From Candidatus Chryseobacterium colombiense (GTDB lineage: Bacteria; Bacteroidota; Bacteroidia; Flavobacteriales; Weeksellaceae): a DNA stretch of 64,000 nt. Numbering within the stretch: the first letter of the stretch is position 1; each line of letters starts with the position of its first letter. Made by a program: the position numbers and the translations under genes. Shown in pieces: positions 41,082-50,667 of this stretch. The notes beneath the pieces are model-generated. The model did no database searches. It worked only from the letters and a program-made list of their open reading frames with translations, and was not told where the DNA came from. The stretch is from assembly GCA_029203185.1 (NCBI GenBank), contig CP119310.1:2734001-2798000 (forward strand), in the 5' to 3' direction.

Positions 41082-42167
41082 TTAGTAATTCTCCTCTTCT
41101 CCTTTCATTTTTTCAGCATTTTCAGCCATGATTACCGCGTCGATCATTTCAGAAATATCTCCATTCATATACGCATCAAGATTATACATGGATTTGTTGA
41201 TTCTGTGATCCGTAACTCTTCCCTGCGGATAGTTGTACGTTTTAATCTTTGCCGAACGGTCACCTGTAGAAACCATTGATTTACGCTGTGCAGCAATATC
41301 TCCCTGTACTTTTTGCAATTCGATGTCGTATAATTTGGTACGAAGCATTTCCATTGCCAATTCACGGTTTGCTAACTGAGAACGAGCCTGCTGACAAACC
41401 ACCACCAATCCTGAAGGTTTGTGAGTCAACTGTACTTTTGTTTCTACCTTGTTTACGTTCTGACCTCCTGCTCCTCCGGAACGCGAAGTCTGCATTTCAA
41501 TATCTGCAGGATTCAGTTCAAAATCTACTTCTTCAGCTTCTGGTAAAACTGCTACTGTAATAGCCGAAGTATGAACTCTTCCCTGAGATTCTGTTTCCGG
41601 AACACGCTGTACACGGTGAACTCCCGATTCGAATTTCATAATTCCGTATACACCTTCTCCTTCCACTTTCATGATCAGTTCTTTGTAGCCTTTTGCCGCT
41701 TCATTAGAGTCGGTTACTTCATGTCTCCATCCTTTTGTTTTAAAGTACATGGTATACATTCTGTACACATCTTCTACGAAAATGGCAGCTTCATCGCCCC
41801 CGGTTCCGGCACGAAGTTCCACAATGACGTTTTTGTCATCCGCAGGATCTTTAGGAATCAGCAGTACTTTAAGCTCTTCTTCAATTCCAGGAATTTTGTC
41901 CTGAGCTTCCAGTTTTTCCATTTTTGCAAGATCTACCAAATCTCTGTCTGAACCATCTGCAATGATTTCTTCAGATTCTTCAATGGTATCTAAAGCCGCT
42001 TTATATTGATCGTAAACTTTTACAATTTTTCCCAAATCACTATATTCTTTGTTTAAAGAAGAATATCTTTTCTGGTCTGAAATAACATCAGGCTGAATAA
42101 TAAGGTCCGCAACCTCATTGTATCTTTGTTTTATAGCTTCCAGTTTTGGAATTAAACTTTTAGACAT
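41082..42167 (-). CDS. prfA: Peptide chain release factor 1
   Basis: A 361-residue RF1 that terminates translation at UAA and UAG. It is of normal length, with the codon-recognition loop RVPETESQGRVHTSA (PxT type, Pro-Glu-Thr) and the catalytic SGGAGGQNVNKVETKVQL with GGQ. It ends with the conserved tail (STGDRSAKIKTYNYPQGRV and NLDAYMNGDI). A TAnnTTTG element lies 18 bases upstream and a terminator just downstream, so it is probably monocistronic. Confidence 0.97.
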   Translation of the reverse strand: MSKSLIPKLEAIKQRYNEVADLIIQPDVISDQKRYSSLNKEYSDLGKIVKVYDQYKAALDTIEESEEIIADGSDRDLVDLAKMEKLEAQDKIPGIEEELKVLLIPKDPADDKNVIVELRAGTGGDEAAIFVEDVYRMYTMYFKTKGWRHEVTDSNEAAKGYKELIMKVEGEGVYGIMKFESGVHRVQRVPETESQGRVHTSAITVAVLPEAEEVDFELNPADIEMQTSRSGGAGGQNVNKVETKVQLTHKPSGLVVVCQQARSQLANRELAMEMLRTKLYDIELQKVQGDIAAQRKSMVSTGDRSAKIKTYNYPQGRVTDHRINKSMYNLDAYMNGDISEMIDAVIMAENAEKMKGEEENY

Positions 42168-42184
42168 AGTGAAAATTTAGTTGG

Positions 42185-42192
42185 CAAAGATA
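42185..42192 (-). promoter_or_regulatory. Probable -7 promoter element for prfA
   Basis: TATCTTTG on the minus strand matches TAnnTTTG, 17 bases before the ATG, with TTTG 16 bases further upstream as possible -33 element. Confidence 0.55.
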
Positions 42193-42211
42193 CGGAATTG
42201 ATAACGAACAA

Positions 42212-42235
42212 AAAAAGCCCATTTTCATGAGCTTT
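42212..42235 (-). terminator. Terminator after the amylase gene
   Basis: AAAGCTCAT / ATGGGCTTT with a four-base loop on the minus strand, followed by a T-run, 15 bases after the stop. Confidence 0.7.
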
Positions 42236-42249
42236 AAATTTATATATTT

Positions 42250-45090
42250 TTATCTGATAATCATTTTCTGAATAGCAACTCCTGTTTCCGATTTCAACTG
42301 AACAAGATATGTTCCGGCTGGATAATTTATTGTAAACTCGTAAGTTCCGTTTTCATTATTAAGTTTAAAGGAATCCATCTTTTTTCCGGACAGGTCATAA
42401 ATTGTAATCTTACCATTTTTCGCTTTACTATAAATGAATTTAGCAATCCCTTTTTTCACCGGATTATCAGCAACCTGAAGAGACAATCTGCTTTCAGAGT
42501 TCACTTCTGAAACTGATAAGGTTCCATCCGTACTTCCAAGAATTCTGAATTCTCCCGGCTGTAATGTAATCGGGGCAGTTGTTGAAGCTACGTTCAGGAC
42601 GGTATTATCCATCAGGTTTTTCCATTGTCCGGTATATGGAAAATAGGGAACTACATTTTTTGACGTAATTCCGTAATTAGCAAGAACCACAATATTTTTC
42701 AGATCTGTTCCCGTTAATGTTGTATCATACACATAAATTCTCGTAATCAGTCCGTCAGGATCGTTCGTCAGATTGTTTGATTCTACTGTATAGGTTTTTG
42801 ATTTGAAAACGGGATTGGCATTTCTGATATTGATAATCTGCGCCCAAGTGTTATATACCGCTTTTCTATTGGCATCTGTATCATAACCCAGAGTAAAAGC
42901 AACCGGTTTTTCATCGGTACGGCAATTGGTATTGATAGTTCCGTCGGTACATCTGTTGATACTGAAACCATATCCCAATTCTCCGAACTGCCATATCATT
43001 TTAGGTCCCGGAATCGTAAAGAATGTTGCCCCAAAAGTCTTCATTCTATCCAATGCGGTATTAAGATTTTTCACATCATACGTTCCGTTTGCAGCGCCAT
43101 AAGCAAGGTTCTTAAACATCAGCCTTTCTTCATCATGACTTTCGCCGTACCCTACTGCTCTCATATTAGTAAAACCATGAAGTTCATGATCCATCCGATC
43201 AAAATTACTGTTCGATACATATCCCATTGTGTTTTGATTATAAGGATCTGTCTGCTTATTCCAAAGCATTACGCCTTTTCCTTCAGCAACCCTGTAGTTT
43301 GCCCATTGCTGCTCTTCTACATCCGTTCCCAAATGCTCAAAAATCATATATGAATTCGGATCAATATTCCATTGTTTATCGGCATAATATTTTAGAATGT
43401 CGACTCTGTCCTGTTGATAAGCATTGGTACAGGTTTCATCATTTTCCGAACAATTTTGAGTAAAGCCTTTAGTAAGATCCCAGCGGAACCCATCGATATG
43501 ATATTCTGTCAGCCATTGTTGCAGACATCTTTCAACGTAATATTTAGTCGAAAGACTTGAATGATTGAAATCATTAAATACATTATATGAATGTTTCGGA
43601 ATGGTATTGAAGTATGGATTGTTTGCGGCTACATCTCCATAACCGTCTCCATCAGGATCTACATTCCAAAGTCTGACCAAAGGAGAGCGCCCTGTTGCAT
43701 GATTAAAAGCAATATCTAAAATCACTGCAATTCCGTTCTGGTGACACAAATCTATAAATTCTTTAAATTTTTCAGGCGTTCCGTAAGCTTTATCTAAGGC
43801 GTAATGAAAGGATGTATTGTAACCCCAGGAAAGGTTTCCTTCAAATTCCATAACCGGAAGAAGTTCGATGGCATTGATTTTTAAATCTTTTAAATAATTG
43901 ATCTTATTGATCAGTGACTGCCAGTTTTTTTCCTGGGTAAAGTCTCTTAGTAACAATTCATACACCACTAAATTTTCTTTGCTTGGTCTTGTAAAGTTGG
44001 TGATCTGCCAATTGTAAGGAGTTTGTCCTGTTTTAAACATTGAAACTTCAAAACCCTGTCCTGCAGGAAAAGCCGGAAGATTCGGATAAGTAGTTGATAA
44101 AATTGATGGATCATCATACGAAGACAGAATCTGCGGAGAGTAAGGATCCGCCACTTTTTTCAGATCATTGGTTCTGTATTGAAAAGTATATAACTGCTGT
44201 GGAGTAAGTCCATTTAGCTCATACCAGTAAAGATCGGGATTCGTGGTATCTCTTTTCATCAGATAGGCATCATTTACGCTCCAATTATTAAAGCTTCCGA
44301 TCAGATGAACAAAGTTTTTGTAGGGTGCATACAAGGCAAAGCCTACTCGTGTAGGATCAGCCGGATCGTAATTAATTCCCTGTCTGATCCAGCTTGGAAT
44401 GGGTTGAGAAATTACATTTCTTGGAACCTGCAAAATGAACTTGGCATTTTTAGAACCGGAACCCTGATTAGCAATTAATTCCATATCTGCATCTTGTGTC
44501 ACTGTATAGTTGTAAGCGTATGAAGTAGATGGCGTAGAAGTGGAATGTACAACGACTCCATTTGCTTTTAGCTGAAAGGTTGCATTAACATTTGTATTGG
44601 CTGTGATATTGATTGAATTTCCTACCGGAACGGAAGTTAAGCTATTCACAGAAGGATTGGTAAGCGTTAAGTTTAAAACTCCAACATTTACCAAAACATC
44701 GGGAGAGGTTTGATGCGCTCCGGTTTTATCTTTTAGTAGAAACCCTAATCTTCCAATTCCCGTTCTGTTGTAGAATGCTGTCGGAGTAAAGCTTAAAGAA
44801 TAAGTATCCGTTCCTGCATTATAATTTAATTTATTTAAATCATTCGAATTATTCCAACTTCCATTGGTAGGACAATCCTGACTGTTTTGGTAATTAGTGT
44901 CTAAAGACCATGACCAAATATAGATCGCATTATTAGTAACTCCCCAAGCGGTTTCATCAATCTGGTTGCCGGGAATCGTTAAAGTAATCGCATCTGTTTC
45001 GTTAAACGGATTCGGGTTAATCGTATAACTTATTTGCCCAAAAACAAAAGCTACAAAAAGCATCATGATTCCGGAATATAATTTTCTCAT
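42250..45090 (-). CDS. Secreted alpha-amylase-family glycoside hydrolase (GH13) with T9SS sorting tail
   Basis: A 946-residue secreted enzyme. The signal peptide (MRKLYSGIMMLFVAFVFGQ) is followed by N-terminal beta domains, including a CBM48-like region near residue 255 (NFVHLIGSFNNWSVNDA), then the GH13 TIM barrel. Catalytic motifs are DIAFNHATGRSP (region I), HIDGFRWDLTKGF (nucleophile Asp), MIFEHLG (acid/base Glu) and YGESHDEERL (Asp). The C-terminal 80 residues carry a type A T9SS sorting domain (KITIYDLSGKKMDSF, PAGTYLVQLKSE, IQKMIIR). It probably degrades starch or glycogen outside the cell. The exact bond specificity is not readable. Confidence 0.93.
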   Translation of the reverse strand: MRKLYSGIMMLFVAFVFGQISYTINPNPFNETDAITLTIPGNQIDETAWGVTNNAIYIWSWSLDTNYQNSQDCPTNGSWNNSNDLNKLNYNAGTDTYSLSFTPTAFYNRTGIGRLGFLLKDKTGAHQTSPDVLVNVGVLNLTLTNPSVNSLTSVPVGNSINITANTNVNATFQLKANGVVVHSTSTPSTSYAYNYTVTQDADMELIANQGSGSKNAKFILQVPRNVISQPIPSWIRQGINYDPADPTRVGFALYAPYKNFVHLIGSFNNWSVNDAYLMKRDTTNPDLYWYELNGLTPQQLYTFQYRTNDLKKVADPYSPQILSSYDDPSILSTTYPNLPAFPAGQGFEVSMFKTGQTPYNWQITNFTRPSKENLVVYELLLRDFTQEKNWQSLINKINYLKDLKINAIELLPVMEFEGNLSWGYNTSFHYALDKAYGTPEKFKEFIDLCHQNGIAVILDIAFNHATGRSPLVRLWNVDPDGDGYGDVAANNPYFNTIPKHSYNVFNDFNHSSLSTKYYVERCLQQWLTEYHIDGFRWDLTKGFTQNCSENDETCTNAYQQDRVDILKYYADKQWNIDPNSYMIFEHLGTDVEEQQWANYRVAEGKGVMLWNKQTDPYNQNTMGYVSNSNFDRMDHELHGFTNMRAVGYGESHDEERLMFKNLAYGAANGTYDVKNLNTALDRMKTFGATFFTIPGPKMIWQFGELGYGFSINRCTDGTINTNCRTDEKPVAFTLGYDTDANRKAVYNTWAQIINIRNANPVFKSKTYTVESNNLTNDPDGLITRIYVYDTTLTGTDLKNIVVLANYGITSKNVVPYFPYTGQWKNLMDNTVLNVASTTAPITLQPGEFRILGSTDGTLSVSEVNSESRLSLQVADNPVKKGIAKFIYSKAKNGKITIYDLSGKKMDSFKLNNENGTYEFTINYPAGTYLVQLKSETGVAIQKMIIR

Positions 45091-45250
45091 ATGATCTAGT
45101 TTTTCATATTAATAAATACTAAAGTAATTCATTTTCCAGAATTATTGTTTTTTTAATATAAAATTTTAGATTTTATGCGATTTAAAAACTATGCATTGAT
45201 GAGTTTCCTTTACTTGTAAACCAATGGAGCACATGATTTAGCCGAATTAT

Positions 45251-45281
45251 AAAAAAACAAAAGGCTTTTGTAAGCCTTTTG
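45251..45281 (-). terminator. Terminator after the FISUMP-protein gene
   Basis: AAAAGGCTTAC / AAAAGCCTTTT on the minus strand followed by a long T-run, 25 bases after the stop. Confidence 0.8.
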
Positions 45282-45305
45282 TCTATCAATCTAATATGAA
45301 CGGAA

Positions 45306-47381
45306 TTAGTTTTTAATCACCTTTTTAGAAATTGTCTGTCCGTTTTTTAGTTTTACCTCTACAATATACACCCCGTTTGGAAAGCCCTGCAGATTGACTT
45401 GATTATTAGAGAACTGAACATTTATTCTTTGCCCTACCATATTGGTAACATTGACAGCATCAATGAATGAATCAACTTTAATATTCAAAATATCTTTTGT
45501 AGGATTCGGATAAATACCAAGACTTACACGTTTGATATCTGATGTTCCCAGCGCAGAAGTTTCTTTTATACATCTTAGTGACTGACCTTGTCCTCTGGGG
45601 CCTCCTGAAGCCGCATTCGCAATCGTTGTCCCAACATAAAGATACTTTCCTCCCGAACCCGACACATCAGAACTCCAGTAATATCCTCTTTGTCCTGCAT
45701 AAGTAAAAGAACCATCAATAGGGCTTCTGTTACCAGCAGCAGGAAGTTTAAGCTTACTGTTAAATGCAGCAACAGGATTTGAAATACCTTCTGCATTCAC
45801 AGCTGTAGTCCAATCTGCCTGAGTTGGCAATCTCCAACCTTGTCCAATGGCTTTACAAGGATCTATTCCGATTTCTGAAGTAATGCCAGTAATATTTTCG
45901 CCTGACCATTTATCCGTTAATGCATTGGCACTCCACCAATAATTACTCGTTCCTGAACCGATAATAAATGAAGTAATCCCTGACAAACCAGAAGGATTAT
46001 TGACCGAAGGCATAGACGCGGTCGAAGAATTTCGCCCTTGGTGACCGTCATCCCATCTTCCCCATTGGAAAAGGTCTCCATACGAATCTGTATCTGTCAT
46101 TGAAGCAGCTACCTGAGTACTCCCTAAATTCTGTTGAAGCCAAATTTTTCCATCCTGCCCTCTTACCGTTGTATAAGAAACAGGCTGTCCTTTATAAGTA
46201 AAACTTACACAACCTGTATCTCCAGGATTCGATCCCGGATCAGTATTGTTACAAGCCGGAGTAAGAGAAATTCTCTTTACTCTCACACCACTTTGCGAAT
46301 AAGTAAGCACTAACGAATTACTAACCGTATCATATTGCAAATCATTATATGTTGCTGTAGCGTCAGATACGAAATCGCCTCCAAAAGTCATCCAAGTATT
46401 CGTAGTAGCATTATATTCATACACTGTATTTTTTCCTCCGTTAATGATCCAGCCGCTTGCCACAACATATATTTTTCCTGTTGGTGTTACTGCAACGGCT
46501 ACATTATAAAGATCATTTGAAATTCCAAAATTTGCATCCCCTACCTGTTCCCAATCAGTACCATTGAATTTTTTCACATTAAGCTTTCTGTTATTTGAAG
46601 CATTGGAGGAATAGACTACATATAATTTGTTATCTGCTCCTATAGCAATATCCGAAGTCGCATTTACCCCTTCTGTAAAGGTAGTTCCAACTGAAGCACC
46701 TCCAACTAAAGTCCAAACATCTGATGAAGAAGCCGTTAAAGAATTTTCAAATACTTTTACTCCTGATGAATTCTGACAGACATATACTTTTCCGTTAGTT
46801 CCGATCACCATTTCAGCATTATAGGGAACTCCACCCGCAATTCCTGTTGGACCAACCTGTTCCCAGGTCCCGCTTACATAACGTTTTACTGTACCAGAAT
46901 CTACAGAACCATACACAAAAAGATCTCCGTTTGGGGCTACTGCGGATGCCTGATAATTTGTGGTGGCACTAAATGCGTTTGGAAGCTGGCTCCATGAAGT
47001 TCCGTCAAATTTCCGAACTTCCATTCCTGAATTTGGATAGGCCCATTGATTGGTGTAATATAATCTTCCTGAAGTGTCTACAGATAACGAACTGAATGTT
47101 GCACTTCCTGTCGTAACCCCTGCAGAACCTCCAACATAAGACCAGGATGTTCCATTAAATTTTTGAACAGAGCCTTTTCCCAACGCTACATCATAATAGG
47201 AAACATAATAATTCCCCTGTGCATCAATTACCAAATTGTTGTAGCTTGATGTACCGGAAGAAAGATTTCCAGGTATTCCTACATCCTGCCATTGCTGGGC
47301 AGACATAGCTCCCGTTGCAATGATTAATGTTCCTAATCCAAACCTAATTCTGGTCGCCACAAAATATAAATTTTTAAACAT
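45306..47381 (-). CDS. Large secreted protein with FISUMP domain and T9SS sorting tail
   Basis: A 691-residue secreted protein. The signal peptide ends near ATGAMSAQQ. Residues about 30-360 form repeated beta segments, each with aromatic Trp (GTSWSYVGG, GTSWSQLPN, GTDWEQVGD), probably a beta-propeller. Residues about 385-610 are a FISUMP domain (GQDGKIWLQQNLGSTQVA, YGDLFQWGRWDDGHQGR, GWRLPTQADWTTAVN, GYYWSSDVSG, GQSLRCIKE). The C-terminal 75 residues are a type A T9SS sorting domain (LGIYPNPTKDILNI, NGVYIVEVKLKNGQ). FISUMP function is unknown. A divergent AraC regulator is adjacent. Confidence 0.85.
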   Translation of the reverse strand: MFKNLYFVATRIRFGLGTLIIATGAMSAQQWQDVGIPGNLSSGTSSYNNLVIDAQGNYYVSYYDVALGKGSVQKFNGTSWSYVGGSAGVTTGSATFSSLSVDTSGRLYYTNQWAYPNSGMEVRKFDGTSWSQLPNAFSATTNYQASAVAPNGDLFVYGSVDSGTVKRYVSGTWEQVGPTGIAGGVPYNAEMVIGTNGKVYVCQNSSGVKVFENSLTASSSDVWTLVGGASVGTTFTEGVNATSDIAIGADNKLYVVYSSNASNNRKLNVKKFNGTDWEQVGDANFGISNDLYNVAVAVTPTGKIYVVASGWIINGGKNTVYEYNATTNTWMTFGGDFVSDATATYNDLQYDTVSNSLVLTYSQSGVRVKRISLTPACNNTDPGSNPGDTGCVSFTYKGQPVSYTTVRGQDGKIWLQQNLGSTQVAASMTDTDSYGDLFQWGRWDDGHQGRNSSTASMPSVNNPSGLSGITSFIIGSGTSNYWWSANALTDKWSGENITGITSEIGIDPCKAIGQGWRLPTQADWTTAVNAEGISNPVAAFNSKLKLPAAGNRSPIDGSFTYAGQRGYYWSSDVSGSGGKYLYVGTTIANAASGGPRGQGQSLRCIKETSALGTSDIKRVSLGIYPNPTKDILNIKVDSFIDAVNVTNMVGQRINVQFSNNQVNLQGFPNGVYIVEVKLKNGQTISKKVIKN

Positions 47382-47419
47382 TTGAATATTTATTTTTATT
47401 TATTCTAAATTAATTATAT

Positions 47420-47427
47420 TAAATTTG
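47420..47427 (+). promoter_or_regulatory. Probable -7 element facing the AraC gene
   Basis: TAAATTTG matches TAnnTTTG on the plus strand, 115 bases before the ATG at 47542. It overlaps a minus-strand element in the near-palindrome TTTGCGCAAA. Confidence 0.4.
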
Positions 47428-47429
47428 CG

Positions 47430-47437
47430 CAAAATTA
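47430..47437 (-). promoter_or_regulatory. Probable -7 element facing the FISUMP gene
   Basis: TAATTTTG on the minus strand matches TAnnTTTG, 49 bases before the ATG at 47381. No clear -33 element was seen at normal spacing. Confidence 0.4.
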
Positions 47438-47541
47438 CTTGTATCGGATTAAGTATTGTTATCATCTCCAAACTATTGCTAATCATACAATCTATAAAAA
47501 GAAAAGAGTGATTTTTTAATAATAAATTGAAAAACCGCCAT

Positions 47542-48411
47542 ATGAAGAATACTATCAAGGAGGGGCAAATTTATCATTCAGACGCAATCTCTATCCTCTT
47601 ACACACTAATTCAAATGAGGAAAAATACCTTAAATCGAATTTAGTGGAAGGAAAGTCCAGTTTTAATCTTCTTTTTTTACTGAGTCCCAATATTAATTTG
47701 GAAGCGGAAGACTGCGGAACTCAATTTTCATTCAAAGAAAATCAATACATTCTCCACTATTCTTCAAAAGAGAGTAAAGCTAAGCTATGGACACAAAACC
47801 AGGAGTCTTTAAAGTATTTGCAGATTCAAATCACATATCAGTATATTTTTAATCTTTTCAATCCTCAAAAAAGCAAAGAGAGCGCAGATATACTTGAACA
47901 AATGACAAAAAATAATTTCATTTTCCTGCACAAACAGACGCCTCCTTTGATGACGGTAGAAATGCATATTATTCTGAAAGAGATTATCGAATATTCAAAG
48001 AAGGGAATGTTACAAAAACTATTCGTAGAGGCAAAAATTATTAAGCTTTTGATTTTAATTTTTGAACAGTTTACCGAAAAAGACAATGCTGAAAACACTT
48101 CGAAACTCCATATCCGCATCAAAAAATACATTGACGAAAATTACCATAAAAGCCTGAAGATAATCGAGCTAAGCAAAGAACTTGGAATTAATGAAAATAA
48201 AATCAGGAAAGAGTTTAAAGAGCATTATCATTCAACCATTGTAGATTATGTTTGCGAGCTTAGAATGCTGAAGGCCAAGAAACTTATCATTGATAAAAAC
48301 ATTATGATCAAAGAAATAGCAATAGACTGCGGATATGAGTATGTACAGAATTTCTCCAGAGCGTTTAAAAAGAAGTTTGGGATATCTCCGGAAAAACTCA
48401 GAAATGGATAA
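47542..48411 (+). CDS. AraC-family transcriptional regulator
   Basis: A 289-residue regulator from ATG 47542 (MKNTIKEGQIYHSDAISILL); a TTG five codons upstream is in frame. The N-terminal ligand-binding part has no motif I recognise. The C-terminal 100 residues form the two-helix-turn-helix AraC domain (SLKIIELSKELGINENKIRKE, VDYVCELRMLKAKKLI, IKEIAIDCGYEYVQNFSRAF, KKFGISPEKLR). It stands divergent from the FISUMP gene, its most likely regulatory target, and is followed by a strong terminator. The ligand is unknown. Confidence 0.9.
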   Translation: MKNTIKEGQIYHSDAISILLHTNSNEEKYLKSNLVEGKSSFNLLFLLSPNINLEAEDCGTQFSFKENQYILHYSSKESKAKLWTQNQESLKYLQIQITYQYIFNLFNPQKSKESADILEQMTKNNFIFLHKQTPPLMTVEMHIILKEIIEYSKKGMLQKLFVEAKIIKLLILIFEQFTEKDNAENTSKLHIRIKKYIDENYHKSLKIIELSKELGINENKIRKEFKEHYHSTIVDYVCELRMLKAKKLIIDKNIMIKEIAIDCGYEYVQNFSRAFKKKFGISPEKLRNG

Positions 48412-48416
48412 AACAG

Positions 48417-48443
48417 AAAAACCACTAATAAATTAGTGGTTTT
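48417..48443 (+). terminator. Terminator after the AraC gene
   Basis: AAAACCACTAAT / ATTAGTGGTTTT hairpin, 6 bases after the stop, with a T-run. Confidence 0.8.
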
Positions 48444-48509
48444 AATATATGTTGTTTTGCTTTGATATTGCTCTTTCAGAATTCAGGTGAAAAAGCAATG
48501 ACATACAAA

Positions 48510-48788
48510 TTAATGATGTCCGTGACTATCGTGAATAAAAGGACCGTGACCTTTAGGCGAGTTGTAAATAACTTCTACTCCTTCTTGTTCGTAAACCATT
48601 TTACTTCTAATTTCTTCCGGATCAAAAGGAGCTACTTTACCAAAGTATTCTTTCAAACCTTCAGTCAACCACATTGGAATCACCAATCCGAAAAACATAA
48701 AAATACACCAGAATCCTACTAAGAACATTGTAAAAAAGTAGATCGTCCAAAGGAACTGATAAAACGGCCAAAATGCTGATAACATCAT
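48510..48788 (-). CDS. Small membrane protein with histidine-rich tail
   Basis: A 92-residue protein from ATG 48788 (MMLSAFWPFYQFLWTIYF), which is also possible from the next Met at 48785; a TTG further upstream is less likely. One long hydrophobic stretch (residues about 3-40), probably two helices, is followed by an acidic soluble part (APFDPEEIRSKMVY). The last residues are GHGPFIHDSHGHH, which could bind metal. It lies 93 bases after fumA on the same strand. No family recognised. Membership of the fumarase transcript is only a guess. Confidence 0.55.
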   Translation of the reverse strand: MMLSAFWPFYQFLWTIYFFTMFLVGFWCIFMFFGLVIPMWLTEGLKEYFGKVAPFDPEEIRSKMVYEQEGVEVIYNSPKGHGPFIHDSHGHH

Positions 48789-48881
48789 TTTACTTAATAT
48801 TTTAGGCAAAAATAGAACTTTTTTCTTTTTTATACAAAAGATACAGGTCCTATTTTCTTATTTATTTTAATTTTAAACTAA

Positions 48882-50489
48882 TTAGTGTGCCAGATCTGCA
48901 AAGAAGTCATTTCCTTTATCATCGGTAATGATGAATGCAGGGAAATCTTTTACCTCAATTTTTCTTACCGCTTCCATTCCTAATTCAGGGAAGTCTACTA
49001 CCTCAACTGAAAGAATATTGTCTTTTGCTAAAATTGCAGCCGGACCTCCGATTGACCCTAAATAAAAACCTCCATACTTTCCACAGGCATTTGTCACATC
49101 TTTGCTTCTGTTTCCTTTTGCCAGCATGATCATACTTCCACCATGGCTCTGGAATTCATCCACATATACATCCATTCTTCCTGCCGTTGTAGGTCCGAAA
49201 CTTCCTGAGGCCATTCCTTCCGGAGTTTTTGCAGGTCCTGCATAATAAATCGGGTGATTTTTAAAATATTCAGGCATTGGTTTACCACTGTCAAGAATTT
49301 CTTTGATTTTTGCGTGGGCGATATCTCTCGCCACAATTAAAGTTCCGTTTAATTTTAATCTTGTTTTGATCGGATATTTTGAAAGCTCCGCTAAAATTTC
49401 AGGCATTGGCTTATTCAAATCAATCTCAACTGCTTCTTCCAGATGCGGAGGAGTGTCTGGCAAAAATCTCTTTGGGTCCTGCTCCAATTGCTCTAAGAAA
49501 ATCCCTTCTTTTGTAATTTTTCCTTTAATATTTCTGTCAGCCGAACAAGAAACTCCCATTCCTACAGGACAAGACGCCGCGTGACGAGGAAGTCTGATTA
49601 CTCTCACATCATGCGTTAAATATTTACCTCCGAATTGTGCTCCAATCGCACTTTCCTGGCAGATTTTCTGAACTTTTGCTTCCCATTCCAAATCTCTGAA
49701 AGCCTGTCCTGCTTCATTTCCTTCTGTCGGAAGATGGTCATAATATTTTGCAGAAGCTTTTTTCACCGCTGCTAAATTTGCTTCAGCAGAAGTTCCACCG
49801 ATAACCAAAGCTAAGTGGTAAGGCGGGCAAGCCGCTGTTCCTAAATCAGAAATTCTTTCTTTAACAAATTCTTCAAGAGATTTCTCGTTCAGCAAAGATT
49901 TTGTCTTTTGATAAAGGAATGTCTTGTTGGCTGAACCACCTCCTTTTGTTAAGAATAAAAATTCGTAGTAATCTCCTTTTTTAGCATAAATATCAATCTG
50001 TGCAGGAAGGTTTGAACCTGAATTTTTCTCGTCAAACATCGTTAAAGGAACAACCTGAGAATATCTTAAATTTCTTTTTTGATAGGTATTATAAATTCCT
50101 TTGCTTAAATATTCACCATCATCAACTCCCGTATACACATTTTCACCTTTTTTACCCATCACAATCGCCGTTCCTGTATCCTGACAAGAAGGTAAAGCCC
50201 CCTCTACCGCAACCGCAGCATTCTGTAATAAATTATAAGCAACAAATCTATCATTATCTGTAGCTTCAGGATCATCAATAATTCTTCTCAAACTTTCCAA
50301 ATGCGAAGAACGAAGCATAAAAGAAACGTCTGCCATAGCTTCTTCAGCTAGTAGTTCAAGACCTTTCGGATCTACCGTTAAAATTTCTCTGTCTCCTAAT
50401 TTTTCAACTTTTACATAGTCTGAAGTAAGTTTCTTGTACACCGTATTATCTTTCTGAATCGGATACGGATCCTGATATCTAAATTCCAT
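48882..50489 (-). CDS. fumA: Fumarate hydratase class I (iron-sulfur type)
   Basis: A 535-residue [4Fe-4S] dehydratase that interconverts fumarate and malate in the TCA cycle. The three cluster Cys are in PSCQDTGTAIV, GTAACPPYHLAL and GMGVSCSADRN. The C-terminal domain includes GPTTAGRMDVYVDEFQ. Length matches FumA/FumB-type single-chain enzymes. It is divergent from fumC, so the cell has an oxygen-sensitive and an oxygen-stable isozyme side by side. A TAnnTTTG element lies 18 bases upstream. Confidence 0.95.
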   Translation of the reverse strand: MEFRYQDPYPIQKDNTVYKKLTSDYVKVEKLGDREILTVDPKGLELLAEEAMADVSFMLRSSHLESLRRIIDDPEATDNDRFVAYNLLQNAAVAVEGALPSCQDTGTAIVMGKKGENVYTGVDDGEYLSKGIYNTYQKRNLRYSQVVPLTMFDEKNSGSNLPAQIDIYAKKGDYYEFLFLTKGGGSANKTFLYQKTKSLLNEKSLEEFVKERISDLGTAACPPYHLALVIGGTSAEANLAAVKKASAKYYDHLPTEGNEAGQAFRDLEWEAKVQKICQESAIGAQFGGKYLTHDVRVIRLPRHAASCPVGMGVSCSADRNIKGKITKEGIFLEQLEQDPKRFLPDTPPHLEEAVEIDLNKPMPEILAELSKYPIKTRLKLNGTLIVARDIAHAKIKEILDSGKPMPEYFKNHPIYYAGPAKTPEGMASGSFGPTTAGRMDVYVDEFQSHGGSMIMLAKGNRSKDVTNACGKYGGFYLGSIGGPAAILAKDNILSVEVVDFPELGMEAVRKIEVKDFPAFIITDDKGNDFFADLAH

Positions 50490-50507
50490 TTCAATTTTTT
50501 ATTGACA

Positions 50508-50515
50508 CAAAAATA
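50508..50515 (-). promoter_or_regulatory. Probable -7 promoter element for fumA
   Basis: TATTTTTG on the minus strand matches TAnnTTTG, 18 bases before the ATG. Confidence 0.5.
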
Positions 50516-50667
50516 CAGCTTACCTAAAAAAGCATGAGCAAAATCAGAGACTTAGATTGATATTTATAATGATTATAAATTGCAGGGTTTTCCATTATTG
50601 AGTAACTTTATACAATGTTATTCCACCCTTAAATCACAAAATTTAATCTAAATAAAATTTCAATCAC

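Noticed and set aside
41571..41951. A 126-codon plus-strand frame antisense to prfA
   Set aside because: It is a mirror frame in a strongly conserved RF1 gene. Its codon pattern (Phe/His rich) is what the complement of an AT-rich gene gives.
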